Source: Caryophanales bacterium UBA5026 (lineage in GTDB: Bacteria > Bacillota_I > Bacilli_A > RF39 > UBA660). Taken from it: DNA of 13,197 nt. The stretch lies in assembly GCA_002416285.1 (NCBI GenBank), contig DICM01000036.1, positions 1-13,197 of the forward strand. The letters are read 5' to 3'. A program made the translations under genes and the position numbers. Of this stretch, positions 8,474 through 13,197 are shown in pieces. The number at the start of each line of letters is the position of its first letter. Positions within the stretch are counted from its first letter, which is position 1. The notes below the pieces were generated by a model. That model did no database searches and was not told the origin of the DNA. It saw only the letters and a program-made list of their open reading frames with translations.

Positions 8474-8839
8474 TTATTTTAATTCGATAGTAGCGCCAGC
8501 TTCTTCGAATTTAGCTTTAATTTCGTTAGCTTCTTCAATAGCAACGCCTTCTTTAATAACTCCACCGTTATCAGCTAAGTCTTTTGCTTCTTTTAGTCCA
8601 AGACCAGTCATTTCACGAACGATTTTGATAACTGCGATTTTGTTAGCACCACAGTCTTTTAATTCAACATTAACTGTGCTTGGTCCTTCATCAACAGCAG
8701 CAGCTGGAGCAGCAGCAACAGCTACACTACTTGGATCTACACCAAATTCTTCTTTCATTAAATCTACTACTTCTTTGATTTCTAAAAGAGTCATTTCTTT
8801 TAAAGAATCAATAATTTCTTTTGCACTTAATTTTGCCAT
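8474..8839 (-). CDS. rplL: 50S ribosomal protein L7/L12
   Basis: This 121-residue protein is the stalk protein L7/L12, present in several dimers per ribosome, which recruits and stimulates translational GTPases. Residues 1-34 form the N-terminal dimerisation and L10-binding helices. Residues 39-50 are the Ala-rich flexible hinge, and about 54-121 the globular GTPase-contacting domain. The family hallmark KIAVIKIVREMTGLGLKEAK is at residues 67-86. Length is standard. A strong AGGAGG site is placed correctly before the ATG, and only 18 bases separate it from rplJ, so the two share one mRNA under the L10 leader. Confidence 0.98.
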   Translation of the reverse strand: MAKLSAKEIIDSLKEMTLLEIKEVVDLMKEEFGVDPSSVAVAAAPAAAVDEGPSTVNVELKDCGANKIAVIKIVREMTGLGLKEAKDLADNGGVIKEGVAIEEANEIKAKFEEAGATIELK

Positions 8840-8857
8840 AATATATTCCTCCTCAAA

Positions 8858-9352
8858 TTAATTTTCTTCTAAATTTTTACTATGCAAGTCTAAGCAAATA
8901 GCAAAGTCTTTTGGGATTGCAAGTAATCCACTTGCAAACATTGTAAGTAATCCTTCTCTTGAAGGGATAGCTGCTAAGCTTGCTAACATTTTTGAGTCAG
9001 CTACTTCGCCATCAACAATACCTACTTTTAATTCTAATGCTTGGTGTTCTTTTGCAAAATCACTAAGCACTTTGATTGGAGCAATTGCATCACTACTGAA
9101 AGCGATCGCTTTTGGTCCATTCATTTCATCGTCTAAGTTGATGTTAATCTCGTTAAGAGCACGTTGCGCTAAAGTATTTTTATAAACTTTATATTCAGAT
9201 CCGCTCTCTCTTAATTTTCTTCTAAGTTCATTTGTTTCTGTAACAGTTAACCCACGATACTCAAAGAAAACGATTGATGCAGCTTCCTTCATTTTGCCAG
9301 CGATCTCTTCAACGATTGTTTGTTTCTTTTCGATGATCTTTTGGTTTGCCAT
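8858..9352 (-). CDS. rplJ: 50S ribosomal protein L10
   Basis: This 164-residue protein anchors L7/L12 dimers at the stalk base on 23S rRNA and, with L12, represses its own operon. The N-terminal rRNA-binding domain has family signatures such as FFEYRGLTVTETNELRRKLR (29-48) and KVYKNTLAQRAL (55-66). The C-terminal part is helical and would carry the L12-binding helix. Length is normal (B. subtilis about 166). The start is fixed by AAGGAGGTG a few bases upstream. The 170 bases before it hold a consensus promoter and an L10 leader with a terminator-like hairpin. Confidence 0.97.
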   Translation of the reverse strand: MANQKIIEKKQTIVEEIAGKMKEAASIVFFEYRGLTVTETNELRRKLRESGSEYKVYKNTLAQRALNEININLDDEMNGPKAIAFSSDAIAPIKVLSDFAKEHQALELKVGIVDGEVADSKMLASLAAIPSREGLLTMFASGLLAIPKDFAICLDLHSKNLEEN

Positions 9353-9498
9353 GTAAGCACCTCCTTATTCTGTTTGATCCGTAAAAAGCTCCCACGGATA
9401 CCGTAAGAGCTCTCTAAAAGACTTTTATAAAAAGTCCCTCGGTAGGAAATTAAGTAAGATTTCTTACACCTACTGTCTACGGTACATTTCTTCAAAAC
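9353..9498 (-). promoter_or_regulatory. Ribosomal protein L10 leader RNA (autoregulatory attenuator)
   Basis: The leader runs from the predicted start near 9498 to the rplJ ATG. It has the hallmarks of the Bacillota L10 leader: ACCGTAGACAGTAGGTG near the 5' end and CCTACCGAGG downstream. GTAGG and CCTAC close a stem that encloses a GTAAGA/TCTTAC hairpin. Further on, AGCTCTTACGG and CCGTGGGAGCT (9411-9387) form a terminator-like hairpin followed by five U. The 5' segment TACCGTA (9484-9478) is exactly complementary to TACGGTA in the 5' arm of that hairpin (9405-9399), so the two structures exclude each other. In B. subtilis the L10-L12 complex controls rplJL by such attenuation; the same mechanism here is inferred from the pairing. 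An additional perfect 7-bp hairpin lies at 9420-9436. Confidence 0.88.
9383..9411 (-). terminator. Attenuator terminator in the L10 leader
   Basis: The arms AGCTCTTACGG and CCGTGGGAGCT pair over 11 bp including two G-U pairs, with a three-base loop (TAT). They are followed by a run of U (9387-9383). The hairpin ends about 30 bases before the rplJ start codon, where a conditional terminator would block the operon. Its 5' arm can instead pair with 9478-9484. Confidence 0.75.
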
Positions 9499-9504
9499 GT
9501 ATTC

Positions 9505-9533
9505 ATTATAACATAATTGATTCTAGTTGTCAA
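9505..9533 (-). promoter_or_regulatory. Sigma-A-type promoter of rplJ-rplL
   Basis: A perfect consensus -35 TTGACA (9533-9528) and -10 TATAAT (9510-9505) are separated by 17 bp, with TG one base before the -10 box (extended -10). The -35 box lies inside the last codons of rplA, overlapping its Phe-Asp-Asn end. It is one of the strongest promoters in the window. Confidence 0.9.
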
Positions 9534-10218
9534 AGCTATTTGTATCAATTTTAATTCCAGGACCCATTGTTGATGCAACTGAAATATTTAAAACATATTT
9601 CCCTTTTACAACAGATGGTTTAGATTTTACAATTAATGATACGAAAGCGTTTAAGTTCTCAACTAATTTATCTTCATCAAAAGATACTTTACCGATAAGT
9701 ACGTGAACATTACCATAACTATCTGTACGATATTCTACACGTCCTTTTTTAACTTCTTCAACAGCTTTTTTTGTATCCATTGTAACTGTTCCTGTTTTAG
9801 GATTTGGCATTAATCCTTTTGGTCCTAGGATTTTACCAATTTTACCTAAAGCTGGCATCATATCTGGAGTTGCAATCATCGTATCGAAATCAAACCAATT
9901 TTCTTTTTCGATTTTGTCAAGCATATCAACGTCACCAACATAGTCAGCTCCAGCTTCTTTTGCAGCTTTGGCAGCCTCACCTTTAGCGATTACTAATACT
10001 TTTTTGGTTTTACCTGTTCCATTAGGAAGAACGATAGCTCCTCTTAATTGTTGGTCGGCTTTTTTTGTATCTAGATTTAAACGCATAGCAAGTTCTACTG
10101 ATGCATCAAAACTAGCAGTTGATGTTTCTTTTGCTAAACGAATTGCTTCTTCTTTTGTGTATAGTTTGTTTTTTTCAACTTTACTTGAAGCTTCAACATA
10201 TTTTTTTCCTTTTTTCAT
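9523..10218 (-). CDS. rplA: 50S ribosomal protein L1
   Basis: This 231-residue protein binds the mobile L1 stalk of 23S rRNA, helps release deacylated tRNA from the E site, and represses its own operon by binding mRNA. The family signature is in residues 112-145, with ATPDMMPALGKIGKILGPKG (116-135) followed by LMPNPKTGTV. The short lysine-rich N terminus (MKKGKKY) and overall length are normal. The start has AAGGAGG upstream. The 72-base gap from rplK contains a hairpin resembling the rRNA L1 site. The gene ends in TAG, and its last codons contain the -35 box of the rplJ promoter. Confidence 0.98.
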   Translation of the reverse strand: MKKGKKYVEASSKVEKNKLYTKEEAIRLAKETSTASFDASVELAMRLNLDTKKADQQLRGAIVLPNGTGKTKKVLVIAKGEAAKAAKEAGADYVGDVDMLDKIEKENWFDFDTMIATPDMMPALGKIGKILGPKGLMPNPKTGTVTMDTKKAVEEVKKGRVEYRTDSYGNVHVLIGKVSFDEDKLVENLNAFVSLIVKSKPSVVKGKYVLNISVASTMGPGIKIDTNSFDN

Positions 10219-10232
10219 TTTTTAAACCTCCT

Positions 10233-10265
10233 TATGTGGTATATGCGGATTTTTCCTCCCACATA
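10233..10265 (-). promoter_or_regulatory. Candidate L1-binding hairpin before rplA
   Basis: In the transcript sense the region reads TATGTGG, GA, GGA, AAAA, TCC, GCATATA, CCACATA. This makes an outer stem (ATGTGG with CCACAT), an asymmetric internal loop, and a short GGA/TCC inner stem. GUGGGAGG plus AUACCAC resembles the L1 arm of 23S rRNA as I remember it. The 3' arm ends just before the rplA ribosome-binding site, so bound L1 could block translation. Upstream, 10260-10280 forms a separate 9-bp hairpin (CATATAGGT, TAT, ACCTATGTG) that shares the GTG of the 5' arm and would compete with it. Confidence 0.65.
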
Positions 10266-10290
10266 GGTATAACCTATATGTTTGTGTTTC

Positions 10291-10722
10291 TTATTCGCCT
10301 TCTACTTCAACACCCATATTTTTGGCAGTTCCTGCAACGATTTTCATTGCATCTTCTACTGTATATGCGTTTAAGTCTGGCAATTTGATTTCTGCAATTT
10401 CTTTTAATTGAGCTTGTGTTAATTTTCCAACAACATCTTTTGAACCTTTTACAGATCCTTTTTTAATGCCTGTTACTTTCTTAACTAAGAAAGCAGTCGG
10501 TGGAGTTTTGATTACAAATGTGAATGTACGATCTTCAAAAATCGTAAGTTCAACTGGTAAAATATCTCCCATTCTGTCTCTTGTTGCGTCATTATATTTT
10601 GTTACAAATTCTTGCAAATTAATTCCAGTTGGTCCTAAAACTGTTCCGACTGGAGGAGCTGGTGTTGCTTTTCCTGCAGGGACTTGTAATTTTACAATTT
10701 TCGTAATTTTTTTCTTTGCCAC
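10291..10722 (-). CDS. rplK: 50S ribosomal protein L11
   Basis: This 143-residue protein binds the GTPase-associated region of 23S rRNA at the stalk base and forms the thiostrepton site with it. The N-terminal domain has the proline-rich KATPAPPVGTVLGPTGINLQ (18-37). The C-terminal RNA-binding domain spans about 75-143 and ends with a GTAKNMGV motif (131-138). I place the start at GTG 10722-10720 (MAKKKITK), six bases after AGGAGGTG. A GTG nine bases upstream would add three residues but lies inside that ribosome-binding site. The resulting length fits the family (about 141). It is followed by rplA in the same unit and has its own promoter and a candidate L1 operator. Confidence 0.97.
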   Translation of the reverse strand: MAKKKITKIVKLQVPAGKATPAPPVGTVLGPTGINLQEFVTKYNDATRDRMGDILPVELTIFEDRTFTFVIKTPPTAFLVKKVTGIKKGSVKGSKDVVGKLTQAQLKEIAEIKLPDLNAYTVEDAMKIVAGTAKNMGVEVEGE

Positions 10723-10750
10723 GAAAAACACCTCCTATATTTTTTTCGCG

Positions 10751-10783
10751 AGTGGTTCTAATGCTTCAATCCGCGCTCCCACT
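10751..10783 (-). promoter_or_regulatory. Candidate L1-binding hairpin before rplK
   Basis: The sense strand has AGTGGGAG (10783-10776) and, after about 20 bases, AGAACCACT (10759-10751). The outer AGTGG/CCACT stem and the GUGGGAG...ACCAC layout match the site before rplA and the rRNA L1 arm. It lies in the 5' leader of rplK, where L1 feedback is established in E. coli. The inner pairing is less clear than in the rplA copy. A second hairpin, CTATATA, TTT, TATATAG (10804-10788), lies at the 5' end of the leader. Confidence 0.55.
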
Positions 10784-10811
10784 TAACCTATATAAAATAT
10801 ATAGCGAAATC

Positions 10812-10840
10812 ATGATAACACACTTTTAAAGCTTTGTAAA
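10812..10840 (-). promoter_or_regulatory. Sigma-A-type promoter of rplK-rplA
   Basis: TTTACA (10840-10835) and TATCAT (10817-10812) are separated by 17 bp, with an extended -10 (TG one base upstream). The start would be near 10805, about 83 bases before rplK. No terminator is visible between nusG and this promoter, so read-through from secE-nusG is also likely. Confidence 0.75.
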
Positions 10841-10888
10841 CATCTCTTTTTGTATTTTTGTTTATTTTTCTAGCGAAACTGAAATATA

Positions 10889-11422
10889 TTACATTCTTTC
10901 AATCTCTGTTAAATTTAATTCGACAATTGTTTCTTGTCCGAATAGATCAAGGGAAACTTCCAATTGTTGTTTTTCCATATCAATTGATTTAATCTTACCA
11001 AACATATTGGCAAATGGACCTCCAACAACTTTAACCATATCGCCAATATTTAAATTGTTGCCAATTTCAAGGCGGCTCATTCCCATACTTCCTAGAATTT
11101 TATCTACTTCTTGAGGAGTTAATGGGAAAGGTTTCGCTCCTTTACCAGATGATCCGATAAATCCAGTAACCCCTGGGGTATTACGAACAATAAACCAAGC
11201 TTCATCATTCATAACCATTTCAACTAAGATATAACCAGGAAACATTTTCTTTAATTTTTCCTTTTTAACGCCATCTTTAATCTCAATTTCCGTCTGTTCT
11301 GGAACAACTACACGATAAATGTAATCTTCCATTCCCATGCTGCTTGCACGCATCTCTAACTTTTCTTTTACCTTATTCTCATGCCCTGAATAAGTATTTA
11401 CTACATACCATTCTTTCTGCAT
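10889..11422 (-). CDS. nusG: Transcription termination/antitermination factor NusG
   Basis: This 177-residue protein binds elongating RNA polymerase across the cleft and affects pausing, termination and transcription-translation coupling. The N-terminal NGN domain (about 1-115) starts with EWYVVNTYSGHE (4-15) and contains FPGYILVEM (61-69) and NTPGVTGFIG (81-90). The C-terminal KOW domain is at about 124-177, starting NIGDMVKVVGGPFANMFGKI. Length matches B. subtilis NusG. The ATG overlaps the secE stop by one base (TAATG), with only a weak GGTGA site upstream, so translation is probably coupled to secE. Confidence 0.98.
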   Translation of the reverse strand: MQKEWYVVNTYSGHENKVKEKLEMRASSMGMEDYIYRVVVPEQTEIEIKDGVKKEKLKKMFPGYILVEMVMNDEAWFIVRNTPGVTGFIGSSGKGAKPFPLTPQEVDKILGSMGMSRLEIGNNLNIGDMVKVVGGPFANMFGKIKSIDMEKQQLEVSLDLFGQETIVELNLTEIERM

Positions 11423-11601
11423 TATTTCACCAAAGTCTTAATGGAAGCTAGAATAAAATCTAATCCCCCAAAAAAGATTCCAAAAAATAGGATAAATGAG
11501 ATTGTTGCAAGTGAGTAAATAACCATTTCTTTCTTTTTAGGCCATCGAACTTTTCTAAGTTCACTTTTGACACCAACTAAAAATCGTGCGATTTTCTTCA
11601 T
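11422..11601 (-). CDS. secE: Preprotein translocase subunit SecE
   Basis: This 59-residue membrane protein is the small essential SecE of the SecYEG translocon. The N-terminal amphipathic part holds the family motif VKSELRKVRWPKKKEM (11-26), which lies at the cytoplasmic surface. One transmembrane helix covers about 27-53. Size and single-span form match Gram-positive SecE (59 in B. subtilis) rather than the three-span E. coli protein. The ATG follows GAGGGTG by five bases, and the upstream frame is closed by a TAA. It is first in the transcription unit behind a strong promoter, and its TAA overlaps the nusG ATG. rpmG, a frequent upstream partner, is not found in the gap before it. Confidence 0.96.
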   Translation of the reverse strand: MKKIARFLVGVKSELRKVRWPKKKEMVIYSLATISFILFFGIFFGGLDFILASIKTLVK

Positions 11602-11668
11602 TTTAACACCCTCTATTCATATTATGTGTTTTTGTTCAAATAAAAAACACTTATGTGTGCCTGAATAA

Positions 11669-11697
11669 ATAATAGCACAAATATCTTTATGAGTCAA
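11669..11697 (-). promoter_or_regulatory. Sigma-A-type promoter of secE-nusG
   Basis: TTGACT (11697-11692) and TATTAT (11674-11669) are separated by 17 bp, with an extended -10 (TGC before TATTAT). Start near 11662 gives a leader of about 60 bases. The leader can form an 8-bp hairpin GTGTTTTT/AAAAACAC (11650-11626). Confidence 0.82.
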
Positions 11698-11726
11698 TGA
11701 GTTTTTAGCAGGATTTTATTATTTCA

Positions 11727-11753
11727 AAAGAAAAAGATGAAATATATTTTATC
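11727..11753 (-). terminator. Weak AT-rich terminator candidate after the surface-protein gene
   Basis: About 30 bases after the TAG stop, GATAAAAT and ATTTCATC (11753-11736) pair with one A-C mismatch. TTTTTCTTTT follows on the sense strand. The stem is almost all A-T, so its strength is doubtful, but no better terminator lies before the secE promoter. Confidence 0.35.
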
Positions 11754-11785
11754 GCACTCACCTTTTCTTTTTTTTATTATTTTTG

Positions 11786-13197
11786 CTACTGTAATTGAAT
11801 TTTAATTATTGTGAAATCCATAGTTTCCGGACCTTCCTCATCTACGTTAGCTGACATTTTTATATTTAAGGCCCCATATGTTGTACTAGTTATATTTGAA
11901 ATATCTAACTCCGCTGTTTGGATAGTTGATTGAGTAGTTGCTAAATAGAAGGTTTTATATGATTGCAAACTAATTAAAGTACTGGTATTCGTAGGTGGGT
12001 TACGAGAATAAGTTCCTGCAGTAGCACTATACTTATATTGCCCAAATTGCCATCCTGAGTAATAATCCGTTTTATATTGTATTATCATCTTTGTATATTT
12101 AGAAAAATCAATTTTATTATTTGTTACTAATAATAATCCTGTACCATAGGATGTTGTACAATGCATATAGACATGTAGTCCTGCAGAAGTAGTTTCAACA
12201 TTAGCTTGTAAACTCCACGCTCCGCCCGATGAACTATGATAAGTATAATTACTCCATCCACCACTGATACCCAAATCAGATCCATTAATTAAGAATGTTC
12301 CACAGCTTTGTGTGTTACAGCTTTGTGATTGCTGATAACTTCCACAGTAAGAGCCATTATAATTCGATTTCCTATGGACATTGCGATATTGTACTCCTCC
12401 TCCACAAGAGGCACTACAAGACCCCCATGCATCCCATTGATAATCCGTAGTCGAACTACAACAATCTTGGGTATTACAAGATTGACTGCCAGTTGAACTA
12501 GAACAGGTCCTTCCAGTCTTATTGTCTGTTACTGTGACACTTCGGTTTTGGATTCCTCCTCCACAACTGGTGCTACAACTTCCCCATCCTCCATAACTGG
12601 TGGTAGTATTTCCACTTCCACACTCATAGTAAACAGTATAGGTCATCGTTCTATTGATCTTGTTTCCTGCTTGATCCATGTAAGTAATGTAGATCGTTCT
12701 CGTTCCTCCATTGAGACTTCCTCCGACATTCCATGACTTACTGGTACTGTAAGCTTCCCATGATCCTCCAGTCTCATATCCTGTATTACTGATATACATC
12801 TGCTTACTTGCTCCGGAGTTGTCCGTTACATTCGAGGTGATCGTTGTAGTTAAGGCATTGTAACTTCCATTTGTCGATGTGATATTTAAACTGTTTACCA
12901 CTGGGGCTGTCGTATCAATTTGTGAAATCGTTAAAGTGGATGAAGTGACCGTATTAATTCCATCGGTACTTCTTGCTTCAATCGTTCCATTACTATTAAA
13001 TACAATTCCTGCACTCGTTCCACTGATGGTGATCCAAGTATTATTGGTAACTGCGGTTCCATTATAGGTTGCACTTCCAGATAGTACTCGGAACTGATTC
13101 GTATAGCCGCTTTGATAAGTGATGGTTGCGGTCTTACTCTTTGCCCACCCACTTGGACTTACACCATAACTTGGGGTTACGATTGTCGTTGTTGCTT
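11786..13197 (-). CDS. Large extracellular protein with Ig-like domains and two thrombospondin type-1-like repeats (5' end beyond window)
   Basis: One open frame runs from the right edge to a TAG at 11786, giving 469 whole codons. A GTG at 12901 could be read as a start, but the frame stays open to the edge with matching protein character, so the start is outside. Visible residues 1 to about 190 are Ser/Thr/Asn-rich beta segments typical of bacterial Ig-like domains, including a QIDTTAPVVNS linker (88-98) and a DQAGN motif. Two Cys-rich repeats follow at about 200-245 and 253-298. Both have WGSCSxSCGGGxQxR and end in SCNTQxC, the pattern of thrombospondin type-1 domains. The last 170 residues look like a beta-sandwich without recognisable motif. 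No LPxTG or C-terminal membrane helix is present, so attachment, if any, would be N-terminal or non-covalent. Role is unknown; adhesion or glycan binding is a guess. Confidence 0.88.
   Translation of the reverse strand, partial: ATTTIVTPSYGVSPSGWAKSKTATITYQSGYTNQFRVLSGSATYNGTAVTNNTWITISGTSAGIVFNSNGTIEARSTDGINTVTSSTLTISQIDTTAPVVNSLNITSTNGSYNALTTTITSNVTDNSGASKQMYISNTGYETGGSWEAYSTSKSWNVGGSLNGGTRTIYITYMDQAGNKINRTMTYTVYYECGSGNTTTSYGGWGSCSTSCGGGIQNRSVTVTDNKTGRTCSSSTGSQSCNTQDCCSSTTDYQWDAWGSCSASCGGGVQYRNVHRKSNYNGSYCGSYQQSQSCNTQSCGTFLINGSDLGISGGWSNYTYHSSSGGAWSLQANVETTSAGLHVYMHCTTSYGTGLLLVTNNKIDFSKYTKMIIQYKTDYYSGWQFGQYKYSATAGTYSRNPPTNTSTLISLQSYKTFYLATTQSTIQTAELDISNITSTTYGALNIKMSANVDEEGPETMDFTIIKIQLQ
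12302..12439 (-). repeat. Thrombospondin type-1-like repeat 2
   Basis: The 46-residue unit begins QWDAWGSCSASCGGGVQYR and ends QSCNTQSC. It has the WxxW tryptophan pair, CSxSCG, the conserved Gly-Gly and Arg, and three further Cys at the C-terminal side (C-x8-C-x4-C). The cysteine normally found in the RxRxC strand is absent, leaving five Cys instead of six. The sequence is about half identical to repeat 1. Confidence 0.8.
12461..12598 (-). repeat. Thrombospondin type-1-like repeat 1
   Basis: The 46-residue unit begins SYGGWGSCSTSCGGGIQNR and ends QSCNTQDC. It has the same Cys spacing as repeat 2, again five Cys and no Cys in the RxRxC position. The first tryptophan of the WxxW pair is replaced by Tyr. 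An extra Cys follows directly after the unit and another lies shortly before it, which could take the unpaired one. At DNA level the two units share TTGTGGAGGAGGA but differ in many other codons, so the duplication is not recent. Confidence 0.78.

Noticed and set aside
9289..9495. 68-codon minus-strand reading frame over the rplJ leader
   Set aside because: It overlaps the start of rplJ in another frame and covers the conserved L10 leader structure; it has no plausible ribosome-binding site or family resemblance.
10291..10731. Longer rplK starting at GTG 10731 (MFFVAKKK)
   Set aside because: That GTG is part of the ribosome-binding sequence AGGAGGTG; the GTG at 10722 is correctly spaced and gives the usual L11 N terminus.
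324..11601. TGA-to-Trp recoding (Mollicutes code 4)
   Set aside because: All core genes give full-length proteins with the standard code and the Trp codons inspected are TGG. TGA avoidance is noted as a finding, but reassignment is not supported.
11786..12901. Surface protein as a complete 371-residue gene starting at GTG 12901
   Set aside because: The frame is open to the window edge with the same Ig-like character, there is no ribosome-binding site before 12901, and no signal peptide would be present.
12931..13152. 73-codon minus-strand frame at the right end, or a frameshift in the surface gene
   Set aside because: The correct frame of the surface protein is continuous here; the other frame is a shadow without meaning, and no frameshift is needed.
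1..13197. CRISPR arrays, tRNA/rRNA genes, insertion sequences or phage attachment sites
   Set aside because: No regularly spaced direct repeats, no tRNA/rRNA-like sequence, no transposase frame and no flanking inverted repeats were seen.

Overview
The window is AT-rich and holds the RNA-polymerase/ribosomal-protein core region of a low-GC Gram-positive bacterium. Everything recognisable lies on the minus strand, so transcription runs from the right edge to the left. The order secE-nusG-rplK-rplA-rplJ-rplL-(RsmC/YbxB-like methyltransferase)-rpoB-rpoC is the Bacillota arrangement. A 59-residue SecE, a methyltransferase between rplL and rpoB, and RpoC without the large E. coli insertion all fit the class Bacilli. 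RpoB has Asn where rifampicin-sensitive bacteria have His526 (E. coli numbering), a feature known from Mollicutes. With the gut-type prepilin at the left edge, this suggests an uncultured Mollicutes/Erysipelotrichia-related lineage (inference). All genes read through with the standard code, and none of the ten visible stop codons is TGA.

Layout from right to left (5' to 3' of the transcripts). 13197-11786 is the 3' part of a large extracellular protein with Ig-like domains, two thrombospondin type-1-like repeats and a C-terminal beta-rich domain. 11697-10889 is a strong promoter and secE-nusG, with overlapping stop and start. 10840-9523 is a promoter and rplK-rplA, with a candidate L1-binding hairpin before each gene. 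9533-8474 is a promoter whose -35 box lies in the end of rplA, an L10 leader with an apparent attenuator, then rplJ-rplL. 8454-7724 is a palindromic hairpin followed by the methyltransferase gene. 7719-324 has two tandem promoter candidates and rpoB-rpoC, closed by an intrinsic terminator whose stem starts at the last base of the rpoC stop codon. 245-1 is a consensus promoter and the start of a type IV prepilin gene cut by the left edge.

The core genes make the two large RNA polymerase subunits, the processivity factor NusG, the translocon subunit SecE, and the ribosomal stalk and L1-arm proteins (L11, L1, L10, L7/L12). Each sub-operon has its own sigma-A-type promoter with a 16-17 bp spacer, and the L1 and L10 sites would provide feedback control. 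Two surface-associated genes flank the core block: the thrombospondin-repeat protein upstream and the prepilin downstream. rpmG is not found before secE, and no ybxF/rpsL (str operon) follows rpoC, so the usual neighbours are missing at both ends.

The most unusual item is the pair of thrombospondin type-1-like repeats in a bacterial surface protein. Other items worth checking are the Asn in the rifampicin pocket, the complete L10 attenuator with a visible competing pairing, and the duplicated L1 operators.
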